From: Pristionchus mayeri
Taxonomy: Eukaryota > Nematoda > Chromadorea > Rhabditida > Neodiplogasteridae
Reading direction: 5' to 3'
Assembly (NCBI GenBank): GCA_036245805.1
Contig: BTRK01000006.1
Location: 20,554,365-20,618,364 of the forward strand
Length of the DNA stretch: 64,000 nucleotides
Under the pieces are notes generated by a model. That model worked only from the letters and a program-made list of their open reading frames with translations, was not told the origin of the DNA and searched no databases. Positions 20,800-33,630 of the stretch are shown here, in pieces (the first letter of the stretch is position 1; each line of letters starts with the position of its first letter). The position numbers were made by a program, and so were the translations under genes.

Positions 20800-22338
20800 T
20801 TGTAATATGATGAAGCACTAGAGAACAACTAAATTGTTTAGATTTTGATAGTGTGGGAAGATTGAGTTTTCCTACGATTGAATTTAGAACATTCCTCACT
20901 TTTTTCCAAAAATCCTCTCAAAAACAGATAAACTATAATACCTCTCTCTCTTCTCGAAATCTACTGCGGCAGATGTGGTAACGAGGGCGGGTCAATGTGC
21001 GCAAAGCCGCTAATTATGGCTGCCAATCCGAAGGGGGATTACCCAGCAAGGGTTTGCCCGTTACCTACGGAGATACTTGAGGTGGAGGGAAGGAGGGAGG
21101 ATAGGCCATCTGTCTTCCTCACAATTAGCTTACAATGCAGTGCACATCGGTCTCTTACTCGGAGCCCTCCTTATCTCGCGTACTATTGGCTCGTGTACTT
21201 TTTTTTGCTGCATAACCCCTTACAGATTCCTACACGATCTCTCACCATCGACTTTACTCATCGATGTTCACCTCTGAATTACGATTCTACCACTATTCAG
21301 TAGGTACATCTCTGCCCGTTTTCAGCTGCCAAAAGTAGGCAAAACTCTCCTCATTTCAACTCGATAGCTGGCCTCCAGAACAGTGCCTTCCTCCCAAGTG
21401 ATCCCACTTTATCATTGTTTAAGTGCACCGACATAATCACCACTTCGGCGTCATAACGATAAGGATCGAGCGAATGGTGAAGCTCTTGAGGCTTTATCAT
21501 ATCTCCAAGCGACATCTCAGGTGAGGAAACGCGTATTTGTGAACAAATTCTCAATTACCAGTTCTAAGCATGATAGAATGCGTTTTCTCGAGACAAACTG
21601 GGTACTAGCATGTCATTTCCTAGAAATCATATTTTTTGGCGTATTCTCTTGCCAGTCTACCTGGTGAGAGAGCATGCAAAATGTGGAAAGTCGTGCCTTG
21701 CGAAACAATCCCTAGTTGGAACCAATCTAACACATCTTCCATTATTCAGCACCAAGTGGATGGGGCGGCAAGGAAAAGGAAGCTTCAGATGCCTCATCCA
21801 GCAGCAGTGCCCCTGCTACTACTGGCTAGTATTCGAAATCCAAAGTGAATGAATGGTTCATTGAGTGAATGGGTAAAATAATGAATCGGCCTTCAGAACG
21901 AGTCGAACAATTTCTTGCGATACAATCCCTGAAAGTTCAAGTAAACAACATAATCTAAAATCATCTTCCGTTATTCAATTATCATAAAACTGTTCCATTA
22001 ATAAAATTCCGATATTTTAGTCCAAACTCTACAATAGTTCTCGTTACACAATGCGATCAAAAATCGATAATTTACCCCCACACGAACATTCTGAATATCT
22101 GCTTGTAGGTACATCGGTCGCTCAACCCTCTGGCAGGAAAGAAAAACACGCAAACGGATGTAGGATCAGATGAAGGTGAACGTATGTTTGTATCTTTCAA
22201 ATCAAAGAATGTGATTCGAAAGAGATATATTTGTGATTCTAATCAAACTATATTTTTATCATTGAGATGATCAGGAAGATTGACAAGTTGGCGGACAAGG
22301 ATCGCAGTTGATCGAGCATCTCGAGAAGATTAGCAGAT
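20800..22338. other. Mostly unassigned; possible exon 21380-21505 (-)
   Basis: A minus-strand stretch ending at a TGA near 21357 reads MSLGDMIKPQELHHSLDPYR and onward with coding-like composition, but I could not connect it to other exons. The rest shows nothing I can support. The left palindrome arm starts at 22339. Confidence 0.3.
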
Positions 22339-25300
22339 AAATCACGATGAATATCGAGTGAGAATTTTCCAATTTACGACAGCTGTAGAGTGAATGGGAG
22401 CGTTTTTGTAGGGTTTCAAATTTTGAGTAAATAGGTATAAACATGTCATGAACTGATGACCTACTTAAAGTACATGAAAAAAATCAGTTATAGAGCAATT
22501 GAAACCCTGATAATTTTAGGGAGATGCCAGCGTCAGTAGTTTCCACGCTAGCCGGAGCAAGAAATATTTATAAAGTGTATCTCACATTTACCCCCCCCCC
22601 CTCTTCTTATACTGTTCTGATAAAGGTTCTTTATTGATAATTGTGTATACACGATCGAAATAATTTCTGTGCTTGTTATTTCATTCCTGCAATTTCGTCG
22701 TGCAAAACTTTAGAAAAATCAAGAGAAATTAGATGAGTCGAATACAAGTTGGAAAATGATATTCGTATTGATTCTAATGTATTTTCACTTCATATTTACC
22801 CGATCGTTAACTCAATAACCGTAAATTTATCATGTTTTAAAAGTGTTTTAATTAGGTGCTATTCAACTTCGCAATCCCTCTTGGGGTCCTGAGTGAGCAT
22901 CGACGAGTAGTCTGAAGAAAAAAAATGTAGTTGTAATTATGTTTATGACAAACTAATGTGATTTGTTAACAAATACACGGCCAACTGAATTGAAATAATC
23001 TGATGCTGATATTTTTATTTTTTACAACGATATTTTTGGAAACTATTTAACTCTTTCCCATCTATGTCTTATTTCTTAGATCGAATAATCAAACCTCGAA
23101 TTCTCCGAGATCGCAGGCCTTCTTGTTGTTGCAATGCGTGATTGTCGGCGTGAGATCACGCAGTTCCGAGGCCATCGCGTACGGTCGGTAGAGCACCTGC
23201 AGGCATGGTTCCAGGATATGGTATGGTATCAGACGTGGTACCAAGGCACAATACGCACCTTGACCTTCGGCTGCCCGTCAACCTCCCACAATTCGATGAG
23301 AATGGCGGCATTCATCTGAGGGTTGAGGAAACCTGCAAATTTACCGCCACTTCGCAATACGGAGACCCGAAAACTTTGTGACGGCAATGTTTTAACTTTG
23401 ATTTAAACCTCTGAGTGCCTCACCCCGCGTCCTCTCCCAACAATTCAAGGAGAGAATGGAGAACGTAGTCGTGCTGAAGAGTTTGCCTATTTATTTCAAT
23501 TAAAATATGTTTAATCAAATTCGGACCGTGGAGTAGCCCTTGAAGGCGAGCTTGCAGGTCGCTCCTGCAGGATTGGTCTGGCACGCCCACTTATGAATCA
23601 TGTCCTGAAAATACGATATTGTAGACTACGGTAGATAGGATGGGTCAGGCAATCGATCATGTTGTTGGAACCTTGATGATGGTATGGATCACCAATCCGA
23701 CGGACAGCTTCAGCATTCTCTCGTCTCTGTATTCGCCCAGACCGAGTTCATAGCGCTGCGTCTGCGATGCATTCTTGTTGCATATTTCACATATTTGACA
23801 GTTTCTGGCGCCCAAGGAAGAGAAAACACAAAGAAGATCAACCTTTGCCGTGACCTCCCTCGCTTCTTCTATCAAGTCAGGCGTCATCCAATCGGGATGA
23901 ATCGCTCCCGAATCTGCCTGGAATGAAGAATCTTCTATTTTCTCCGATTGGGTCAAATATGAGTATGCAAATGTGATCTTTCATCAATGAGCGAATAAAG
24001 GTATAAATAGTCAGAGTTAGAAGGATTGAAGATGAGTGCTCACCAGCAGGATGACCGTCTCCATCACGGCTACTCGTCCTTCCGTAGTGAACGTCTCCGC
24101 GTCGATGCCTGCCTTCGCACACTTGAACGACAGCTGCTCGAAGTCGGGGTACTGCAATTAATTAACTGATCACCTTGTTATCGATGTCTTCATAGTCATT
24201 ATGAAAGAAACTCAAAAACCATTCAAGACAGGGAGGTCAAGAACTGAGAAAATTAATAAACAGAGGATATTCTCGCATGTATTAGGTTGTCCAGAAAGTA
24301 ATGTTAGATTTGGACCATAATGTTTGAGCCGGCCTAAAATCCTTTTTGATTAACGATCTCAAGCTCGCTCGATAGCAGATATTAGGGGTTGACTTGGTCA
24401 ATATATTTACTTGTTCGAATCGCTTCAGCTGTTTTTGGATATCCTGAATATCCAACTTTTGTCAAATGTGAAATTTTCAAACTTTTCTAAAAATTTTCTT
24501 GCCTCTCGAATTTTGAAGGAAATACAAACTATGCATTCTCATATAGTGAAGTTAGAAGCTCATTGGCAGTTCTTTCGAACAATAGGTCTAGGGTCGTTCC
24601 TGCCTCAACATAACAAGATTTACGCCTCATTGAATTCAATCCCGAACGGAGTAACACTTCACAAGCGATAATGTATCCTGCTTCGAGGATCATTCAGACT
24701 GGGTTCTAAATATGTGCGCTTGCATAATACACTATGCGGCTATATACTATTGAGAAACATTTAAAATTACAACTTGTCTGCTTTTAGAAACAATTGATTT
24801 TCAGTGTTGTTGAATAAGGGTCAAGATTGCCAAAATTTCGATTTTTGGTGTTCAGTGAATGAATACATTTCCTCAAAAGGGAGCTATCCCCTGACTTAGC
24901 CCAGCCGAATACTAATAGATAAAGAGATGCTTTAACAATTAACCACAAAATTTAGGACTTTTCATCAATGCAGGAAACAGGAAGTTTTGAAATATTCGAA
25001 TTTCGATGTTCAAATTTGGTTATCAGGTTGATGAATGCTGCATGTTTTGGTAGAAGTATTGTATGTTCTTATAAAGAAAATTTTAAGTTTAGGAAGTGCT
25101 TTGCGTTTTACTACATTTGAGATCGATACATCTAGCGTGACGGATACACGGTCAAGAAAAGTATTTCTGTTCATGTTCAGTTAGGGTCAAGTTAAAAAAT
25201 GAGTCCATTTTCTGACAGGCCTTTCGCTGCGGGCCTGGTTCAAATATTGTAGTGTGACATATGTATGCCTTACTTTTCAAATATCACTTAATATTTGCCC

Positions 25301-26374
25301 TATCATAGTTCTCCATGGAGTGATGGGCCAAAACAAAATCTGTGCAACTGTTTGTTGATACACCTTTGTCTTCTTATTGTGACCTCAATACCAATTGGAT
25401 AGGCTTGAACCAATGTGCGATGGAAAGAGTATCCAAGTACACAACAAACATATATAACAATATAATAATTAGGCAGCAACGAAATACAGGGTATCGCAGC
25501 ATCGACAATTTGAAAATCTAACATTACTTTCTGGACAACCTGATACATCCAATCTCACCAGGGGTCTTGATGAAACTTTTATTGAAATAATTGCTGCAAA
25601 ATACATAACTCACTTCTTTGATTGTTGTGATGTCCGGGTAGTTCTTGCACTTCTCCTGGAATATCTTGCCCTGGGCCGGACAATTGAACCATGTGAATCC
25701 AATGAGCTGAAATGAGTCAGTTAAACTGGGCTTTTTTTGCGTCTGACTGGTGAGATAGTGGTCCTAAGTCAATAAAGGAACGGGATATCATGCAAATGTC
25801 GAGTCGTGCTACGATACTAATGCGTTTATCTATTCCTATTTGAATGCGCATGATAAATAATCGATTACTGTGTCAATGTTCTAAGAACTCACATATTCTA
25901 CATTGTTATCCGGTGAGGCGATGGAGGTCTTGCCAGGGAATTTTTCGAGGTGATTGAGTGTGGTCTCCTTGCGGGGAATTCCTTGCGGGGAAGCCTCTCG
26001 GTCTTCCTTGAAGAGTCCACTTGCGACCAATTGGAGAGTGTCCTTCGCTCGCTGGATGTTCGTAGAGTAGAAGGAGAACTGCAAGTATCAGGGAAAACAG
26101 GTTTGCAGCTATGTTAGATGGAGCAATGATCGCAGAGAAGAAAGGATTCAAAATATTTGTGAAGAGATCTTCCAGATTCCTCTCCATGTACCTCATCCTT
26201 CTCCTCTTTCCTCCCACTCATCAATCCGTGCTCGTTCACGTATCGACGTCGCAGCATCTGACCCAATTCCACTGATCGAACGATGCCCGCCTGGATGGAA
26301 ATGGAAAGAGGAATCGCGACCCATCCCTAGTATCAAGTTGAGATGCTCTGGACAGAATCACGTGGAAATACTCG
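22339..26374. repeat. Palindrome 1, left arm (4,036 bp)
   Basis: Every matched position satisfies x + y = 53135 with the right arm 26761-30796, so there is no net indel over 4 kb. I found one substitution (about 22470). The spacer 26375-26760 is single-copy. Confidence 0.97.
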
Positions 26375-26700
26375 TTTCACTGTACATGTGGATAACACAG
26401 TAACTAAAGATAGATTGTTGGCTGGCCACAGTCTCATGTCAACTGACATCCGTCAATTGGCTGGGTCCTCTGTGGAAGACGTCGGCACCGTCGACGCCGT
26501 TGATTCGAGCGGGCGCGCGCTGTCCGTGCCGCCAGAGCTGAGAATTGCCATTTATGAGAAATTCCTGTGCTCTAAACGCGCTGATTTTAGAAAATTTGGA
26601 TAAGCAATATCGTAATCGAACTTACGACACTGGCAAATAACAACTTTTCAGCGATGATAGATTTGATAGAGGATAAGATGAAGAGGAGAAGGAGACGCAT
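22852..26700 (-). CDS. Histidine acid phosphatase (complete copy)
   Basis: Exons in transcript order: 26700-26626, 26537-26448, 26290-26192, 26078-25893, 25706-25614, 24151-24044, 23917-23843, 23761-23672, 23604-23527, 23473-23424, 23332-23259, 23196-23095, 22911-22852. Exon 1 is a signal peptide (MRLLLLFILSSIKSIIA). Exon 2 has the phosphoacceptor motif WRHGQRAP, matching RHGxRxP. Exon 3 has ELGQMLRRRYV. The proton-donor HD pair is in HDYVLHSLLELLG, followed by AILIELWEVDG. Conserved Cys residues support a secreted or lysosomal enzyme hydrolysing phosphomonoesters. Exons 1-2 lie in the palindrome spacer. The joins 23424/23332 and the last exon appear out of phase by one base, so either my borders are wrong or the C terminus is damaged. 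A mariner-like element fills the intron 24152-25613. Confidence 0.85.
24282..25543. mobile_element. Decayed mariner-like element (left copy)
   Basis: A 1,262-bp element between TA dinucleotides (24280-24281, 25544-25545). Terminal inverted repeats read T(T/C)AGGTTGTCCAGAAAGTAA, typical of mariner elements. The length fits a full mariner, but the transposase frame is broken. A trace of the SPDLAP signature can be read near 24890. It sits in the phosphatase intron. Confidence 0.82.
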
Positions 26701-26760
26701 GGCGACCGCTCGGAGTGAGGGAATGGAGAAGGAGTGAGGGGATTTTTCATCAATGAGGAG
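26375..26760. other. Palindrome 1 spacer carrying phosphatase exons 1-2
   Basis: A 386-bp unique sequence. Both exons in it are oriented for the minus-strand copy only. Confidence 0.9.
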
Positions 26761-26844
26761 CGAGTATTTCCACGTGATTCTGTCCAGAGCATCTCAACTT
26801 GATACTAGGGATGGGTCGCGATTCCTCTTTCCATTTCCATCCAG

Positions 26845-29800
26845 GCGGGCATCGTTCGATCAGTGGAATTGGGTCAGATGCTGCGACGTCGATACGTGAA
26901 CGAGCACGGATTGATGAGTGGGAGGAAAGAGGAGAAGGATGAGGTACATGGAGAGGAATCTGGAAGATCTCTTCACAAATATTTTGAATCCTTTCTTCTC
27001 TGCGATCATTGCTCCATCTAACATAGCTGCAAACCTGTTTTCCCTGATACTTGCAGTTCTCCTTCTACTCTACGAACATCCAGCGAGCGAAGGACACTCT
27101 CCAATTGGTCGCAAGTGGACTCTTCAAGGAAGACCGAGAGGCTTCCCCGCAAGGAATTCCCCGCAAGGAGACCACACTCAATCACCTCGAAAAATTCCCT
27201 GGCAAGACCTCCATCGCCTCACCGGATAACAATGTAGAATATGTGAGTTCTTAGAACATTGACACAGTAATCGATTATTTATCATGCGCATTCAAATAGG
27301 AATAGATAAACGCATTAGTATCGTAGCACGACTCGACATTTGCATGATATCCCGTTCCTTTATTGACTTAGGACCACTATCTCACCAGTCAGACGCAAAA
27401 AAAGCCCAGTTTAACTGACTCATTTCAGCTCATTGGATTCACATGGTTCAATTGTCCGGCCCAGGGCAAGATATTCCAGGAGAAGTGCAAGAACTACCCG
27501 GACATCACAACAATCAAAGAAGTGAGTTATGTATTTTGCAGCAATTATTTCAATAAAAGTTTCATCAAGACCCCTGGTGAGATTGGATGTATCAGGTTGT
27601 CCAGAAAGTAATGTTAGATTTTCAAATTGTCGATGCTGCGATACCCTGTATTTCGTTGCTGCCTAATTATTATATTGTTATATATGTTTGTTGTGTACTT
27701 GGATACTCTTTCCATCGCACATTGGTTCAAGCCTATCCAATTGGTATTGAGGTCACAATAAGAAGACAAAGGTGTATCAACAAACAGTTGCACAGATTTT
27801 GTTTTGGCCCATCACTCCATGGAGAACTATGATAGGGCAAATATTAAGTGATATTTGAAAAGTAAGGCATACATATGTCACACTACAATATTTGAACCAG
27901 GCCCGCAGCGAAAGGCCTGTCAGAAAATGGACTCATTTTTTAACTTGACCCTAACTGAACATGAACAGAAATACTTTTCTTGACCGTGTATCCGTCACGC
28001 TAGATGTATCGATCTCAAATGTAGTAAAACGCAAAGCACTTCCTAAACTTAAAATTTTCTTTATAAGAACATACAATACTTCTACCAAAACATGCAGCAT
28101 TCATCAACCTGATAACCAAATTTGAACATCGAAATTCGAATATTTCAAAACTTCCTGTTTCCTGCATTGATGAAAAGTCCTAAATTTTGTGGTTAATTGT
28201 TAAAGCATCTCTTTATCTATTAGTATTCGGCTGGGCTAAGTCAGGGGATAGCTCCCTTTTGAGGAAATGTATTCATTCACTGAACACCAAAAATCGAAAT
28301 TTTGGCAATCTTGACCCTTATTCAACAACACTGAAAATCAATTGTTTCTAAAAGCAGACAAGTTGTAATTTTAAATGTTTCTCAATAGTATATAGCCGCA
28401 TAGTGTATTATGCAAGCGCACATATTTAGAACCCAGTCTGAATGATCCTCGAAGCAGGATACATTATCGCTTGTGAAGTGTTACTCCGTTCGGGATTGAA
28501 TTCAATGAGGCGTAAATCTTGTTATGTTGAGGCAGGAACGACCCTAGACCTATTGTTCGAAAGAACTGCCAATGAGCTTCTAACTTCACTATATGAGAAT
28601 GCATAGTTTGTATTTCCTTCAAAATTCGAGAGGCAAGAAAATTTTTAGAAAAGTTTGAAAATTTCACATTTGACAAAAGTTGGATATTCAGGATATCCAA
28701 AAACAGCTGAAGCGATTCGAACAAGTAAATATATTGACCAAGTCAACCCCTAATATCTGCTATCGAGCGAGCTTGAGATCGTTAATCAAAAAGGATTTTA
28801 GGCCGGCTCAAACATTATGGTCCAAATCTAACATTACTTTCTGGACAACCTAATACATGCGAGAATATCCTCTGTTTATTAATTTTCTCAGTTCTTGACC
28901 TCCCTGTCTTGAATGGTTTTTGAGTTTCTTTCATAATGACTATGAAGACATCGATAACAAGGTGATCAGTTAATTAATTGCAGTACCCCGACTTCGAGCA
29001 GCTGTCGTTCAAGTGTGCGAAGGCAGGCATCGACGCGGAGACGTTCACTACGGAAGGACGAGTAGCCGTGATGGAGACGGTCATCCTGCTGGTGAGCACT
29101 CATCTTCAATCCTTCTAACTCTGACTATTTATACCTTTATTCGCTCATTGATGAAAGATCACATTTGCATACTCATATTTGACCCAATCGGAGAAAATAG
29201 AAGATTCTTCATTCCAGGCAGATTCGGGAGCGATTCATCCCGATTGGATGACGCCTGACTTGATAGAAGAAGCGAGGGAGGTCACGGCAAAGGTTGATCT
29301 TCTTTGTGTTTTCTCTTCCTTGGGCGCCAGAAACTGTCAAATATGTGAAATATGCAACAAGAATGCATCGCAGACGCAGCGCTATGAACTCGGTCTGGGC
29401 GAATACAGAGACGAGAGAATGCTGAAGCTGTCCGTCGGATTGGTGATCCATACCATCATCAAGGTTCCAACAACATGATCGATTGCCTGACCCATCCTAT
29501 CTACCGTAGTCTACAATATCGTATTTTCAGGACATGATTCATAAGTGGGCGTGCCAGACCAATCCTGCAGGAGCGACCTGCAAGCTCGCCTTCAAGGGCT
29601 ACTCCACGGTCCGAATTTGATTAAACATATTTTAATTGAAATAAATAGGCAAACTCTTCAGCACGACTACGTTCTCCATTCTCTCCTTGAATTGTTGGGA
29701 GAGGACGCGGGGTGAGGCACTCAGAGGTTTAAATCAAAGTTAAAACATTGCCGTCACAAAGTTTTCGGGTCTCCGTATTGCGAAGTGGCGGTAAATTTGC

Positions 29801-30283
29801 AGGTTTCCTCAACCCTCAGATGAATGCCGCCATTCTCATCGAATTGTGGGAGGTTGACGGGCAGCCGAAGGTCAAGGTGCGTATTGTGCCTTGGTACCAC
29901 GTCTGATACCATACCATATCCTGGAACCATGCCTGCAGGTGCTCTACCGACCGTACGCGATGGCCTCGGAACTGCGTGATCTCACGCCGACAATCACGCA
30001 TTGCAACAACAAGAAGGCCTGCGATCTCGGAGAATTCGAGGTTTGATTATTCGATCTAAGAAATAAGACATAGATGGGAAAGAGTTAAATAGTTTCCAAA
30101 AATATCGTTGTAAAAAATAAAAATATCAGCATCAGATTATTTCAATTCAGTTGGCCGTGTATTTGTTAACAAATCACATTAGTTTGTCATAAACATAATT
30201 ACAACTACATTTTTTTTCTTCAGACTACTCGTCGATGCTCACTCAGGACCCCAAGAGGGATTGCGAAGTTGAATAGCACCTAA
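26845..30283 (+). pseudogene. Histidine acid phosphatase, 5'-truncated mirror copy
   Basis: Exons 26845-26943, 27057-27242, 27429-27521, 28984-29091, 29218-29292, 29374-29463, 29531-29608, 29662-29711, 29803-29876, 29939-30040, 30224-30283 mirror those of the minus-strand gene. Upstream of 26845 there is only 84 bp of arm and then the spacer in antisense, so this copy lacks the signal peptide and the RHGxRxP exon. Without the phosphoacceptor histidine it cannot be an active phosphatase. It could still be transcribed from sequence in the spacer. If the palindrome is an assembly error, this copy does not exist. Confidence 0.8.
27592..28853. mobile_element. Decayed mariner-like element (mirror copy)
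   Basis: Mirror image of 24282-25543 within the right arm, including its TA flanks. The insertion therefore came before the inverted duplication. Confidence 0.82.
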
Positions 30284-30829
30284 TTAAAACACTTTTAAAA
30301 CATGATAAATTTACGGTTATTGAGTTAACGATCGGGTAAATATGAAGTGAAAATACATTAGAATCAATACGAATATCATTTTCCAACTTGTATTCGACTC
30401 ATCTAATTTCTCTTGATTTTTCTAAAGTTTTGCACGACGAAATTGCAGGAATGAAATAACAAGCACAGAAATTATTTCGATCGTGTATACACAATTATCA
30501 ATAAAGAACCTTTATCAGAACAGTATAAGAAGAGGGGGGGGGGGTAAATGTGAGATACACTTTATAAATATTTCTTGCTCCGGCTAGCGTGGAAACTACT
30601 GACGCTGGCATCTCCCTAAAATTATCAGGGTTTCAATTGCTCTATAACTGATTTTTTTCATGTACTCTAAGTAGGTCATCAGTTCATGACATGTTTATAC
30701 CTATTTACTCAAAATTTGAAACCCTACAAAAACGCTCCCATTCACTCTACAGCTGTCGTAAATTGGAAAATTCTCACTCGATATTCATCGTGATTTCTAC
30801 GGCATCCTCTTTGCTTTATTCGGTTCTCG

Positions 30830-30990
30830 ATTTCTTGTCTTCGATGTCTTCTCACTTCTCTTCGATCTTCTCTTCGATCTTTATTCTTTATTCGATCTTT
30901 ATTCGATCTTCGATCTTTATTCGGTTCTCGATTTCTTGTCTTCGATGTCTTCTCACTTCTCTTCGATGTCTTCTCACTTGTCTTCTGTCT
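30830..30990. repeat. Degenerate TCTTCGAT minisatellite (left copy)
   Basis: Runs of TCTTCGAT(C/G)T-type units with TTATTCGAT variants. They produce long but low-complexity Ser/Phe/Leu open frames, which I do not call as genes. The mirror copy is at 38632-38792. Confidence 0.75.
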
Positions 30991-31249
30991 TTCTTCCTCG
31001 TATACGCTCCTTTGTTCTTTCTATTCATCTTTCCTCATTCTTCATCATTCATCTTTATGATTTCCACATCCACCTTTCCTTTTCACTATACTCTCCAATA
31101 CTCTCCAATACAATACAACTCACTATCCCCCTTATCCTCCTTTATCCTTTTCATTACTCTTTCGACAGTTCTCTTTCGAAATCTCACTTCACCACTTTTA
31201 GACTCGCAACTTCGAACCATTCAAGATTAGTTACTCGATTGGCTATCTA

Positions 31250-31830
31250 ATACATCCTTTACTCGATTATTTCCTCATGCGATTGACGAAATGAATCGAA
31301 TGAAATAATTGAAAGACGACAACATTTCATTCTTTTCGACAATCGCATTAAGAAACAATCGAGTAAAGGATGCATTAATGTGAATTCAGATTTATCGTGC
31401 GACAGCATCTAGTTTAAAAAAGGTTCCCACGAACGTCTGGGTAGCTAAACTAGCACTATGGGTTATAGGGGAAGCTTATTCAATCAGAAAGCAATTGGAA
31501 GCAATCGAAATCGCAGCTGAGCCATGGTAAGAATTATCAAAGTTCACTGACAATGGAGGCAAATTGTGTGGTACGATAAGATTTTTTGCCTTTGGGAAGC
31601 TGTAATCTGTGAGGCTAATCTCCAGGCTACCATCTCCTGGATTCCTCGCTGTCTAGAAATTCGAGCGGATACTGGTCGTTTGCACATCTGTTCCCCTTCT
31701 CCTCGTGATCTTCTAAACGATTCCGGGTGCATTTATGTGGAGAATTGTGAATGCTACATCCCTATTTGATCACATTTTCTTTCACCCAAAAATCAGAAAC
31801 TGCGGAGATGAAATATTTCTAATGATGATG
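31250..31830. other. Palindrome 2 arm, no supported gene
   Basis: Contains a short hairpin around CATCCTTTACTCGATT (about 31251-31372) and a 67-codon plus-strand frame without support. Confidence 0.4.
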
Positions 31831-31834
31831 CAAC

Positions 31835-31840
31835 TTTATT
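31835..31840 (-). terminator. Poly(A) signal of left two-ShKT gene
   Basis: AATAAA on the minus strand, 44 bases after the stop; mirrored at 37782-37787. Confidence 0.7.
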
Positions 31841-31883
31841 CAAATGTTGGATACATTCGTCGAGTATTCGGACGATAACTTGT

Positions 31884-32688
31884 TTATTTCTTCTTTCCTC
31901 CGTTAGCGGCAGTCGTGGTAGTCGTAGCAGTTGTGGTGGACACGGTCGTTCCGGTTACGGTAGTGGTGCCAGCTACGGTAGTCGTGCCGAAGAGAACGGT
32001 GGGACGGCAGGTAGCGCAGCAGTACTGTAGGAGGGAGTGCATTATGAATGGATAATCTGTGACGGTGAAGAATTGCAAAACATCGAGTGTTTACAGCAGA
32101 AGGAGAAGCGATTAAGAACCCTCTCATCATCATCAAATGCTCACCAGAAGCTTCATCGAGTTCGAGGTGGTGGGGTTGGTGCAGAAGCCAGTCGCAGCCC
32201 AGGAGGCACAGCTGTAATGAACAATTCAACGACCTCTCTAGTAATCTTGTCTGTGTTGACTAGGATTGTTTGGGTTTCGAAACGCTGAATCTGCCCTCAC
32301 TTGGCGTTCTTATCAACGCAGCTTCCGTAGTTGCTTCCTCCTCCAGCAGCAGTCTGAGTGCCGTCACGGTTGCAGAAACCACAGCTGCAACGGCGATATT
32401 TCGCCTTTGATCACTGAATCAGTTACTGACGTCACTCCGCAGTACTGCTTTCTCATCTCCATCGTGTAGCCGGTGTTCGTGCAGAATCCGGTGGTCTTCC
32501 AGCTTGCGCATCTGAAGAAAGATCAAAGATCACTCGATTGTGCAAGATGAATAGTATAAATGAACTGCATCCAACTGTCTTTTTACAGTGCTAAGTGAAG
32601 CAGGAACTCACTGAGGGGCGTCGTTGCCAGTGCACTGGGCGCCAGCGAGGCCGAGAAGGGAGGAGAGGATGAGGGCGGTGAGGAGCAT
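31884..32688 (-). CDS. Secreted two-ShKT-domain protein (left palindrome copy)
   Basis: Mirror copy of the gene at 36934-37738. Exons in transcript order: 32688-32612, 32511-32431, 32384-32301, 32211-32145, 32024-31884; 149 residues, identical protein. See the plus-strand copy for domains. Both copies keep their own TATA box, signal peptide and poly(A) signal because the whole gene lies inside the arm, unlike the phosphatase of palindrome 1. Both should be functional if the palindrome is real. Confidence 0.88.
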
Positions 32689-32735
32689 GGGGAGGAAGAG
32701 GAGAGGAGATGAGTGCAGTCTCTGCTTCCGTCGCA

Positions 32736-32743
32736 CTTTTATA
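32736..32743 (-). promoter_or_regulatory. TATA box of left two-ShKT gene
   Basis: TATAAAAG on the minus strand 48 bp before the ATG; mirrored at 36879-36886. Confidence 0.65.
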
Positions 32744-33357
32744 GTACTTCCTACGGGGATATTTTCGAGACGAAGCGCTGTTTGATCAGGCGAGAAACGG
32801 GGAAAACTGCGACATCATTCGGTTGTTCTGACGATGTCTAAAGCATTAGAACAAGTCCGCACGTATCCTCTGTTGATGTATGATGAATAACCGATCGCAA
32901 AAAATCTTCCACTCATTTCCTTGGAAGTTTTCAATGCTTTCTCGATCGAAACATTATCCTAGCCCGCCGTTGGGAATCGACAATTTTTCTCGTAACTTAT
33001 CTCGAAAAAAACATGGGAAAGTTGTATTGTTTACTTCCGGAAGTGGGTGAACGTGACTGAATATGAGTCAGTGTGATTGTTCAGATGCGCTCCGAACGTT
33101 TAGAGACCCCGATTTGAACGATTGGCAACGATCTCGAGGTGTCGATTGGGATTGATCAGGTGCCGGGAAGGACGAGAGAGGTGCGAACTTCCTTCCATTG
33201 AATGTCGATCGAATCCGTAAACAGAATATTGGAGAGATCGTAGTAGTGCATTGATAAAAATATTTTTTCTACGCAACGCCGAGACGAAGGACTGCAATTA
33301 CACGAAATCTATGTATTATAATCTGTAGCATATCTCCTCCTCGTTATTTTTCACGCG

Positions 33358-33630
33358 TCAAGCGTGCAATCCCGAATTTGAGTGCTCTTCCTGCACAATC
33401 TTCTCAAAGACGCTTCGTACGTGCTCCGTTAGTGGCGAGAGAAGCGTACGATACTGATGTTTGAGGGCTACAGCTATCCATTCCTCCCACGTTCTCTCGA
33501 GGCAGACATTTCTAGTGAGAAGTGAAGAATGTGTGCGAATACAGAGATAGAGAGATGCATGGAAGATTGAAGTTGAGAGCGAATGATTGAGCAGCTTTCG
33601 CCTCTTCTCTCGAACGTTCGCGGAAAGCAC
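33358..33630 (-). CDS. Unassigned open frame (left copy)
   Basis: A 90-codon frame with coding-like composition in its second half (CLERTWEEWIAVALKHQYR, then LLSPLTEHVRSVFEKIVQEE). There is no recognised domain. A TTCTCACTAG acceptor may precede the second half. The mirror copy is at 35992-36264. It could be a small gene or a last exon. Confidence 0.32.
   Translation of the reverse strand: MLSANVREKRRKLLNHSLSTSIFHASLYLCIRTHSSLLTRNVCLERTWEEWIAVALKHQYRTLLSPLTEHVRSVFEKIVQEEHSNSGLHA

Larger units (their letters stand above)
26761..30796. repeat. Palindrome 1, right arm (4,036 bp)
   Basis: Reverse complement of 22339-26374. Its outer end coincides with the start of palindrome 2 at 30796. Confidence 0.97.

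Noticed and set aside
24411..24671. 86-codon frame inside the mariner-like element, with mirror copy
   Set aside because: Does not read as transposase; the element's own coding frame is broken.
26343..26603. 86-codon plus-strand frame across the palindrome spacer
   Set aside because: Antisense of phosphatase exons 1-2, whose minus-strand reading has the RHG motif and proper splice sites.
30691..31230. 179-codon plus-strand frame and its mirror on the minus strand
   Set aside because: Low-complexity Ser/Phe/Leu translation of a TCTTCGAT minisatellite; the mirror does not keep the same N terminus.
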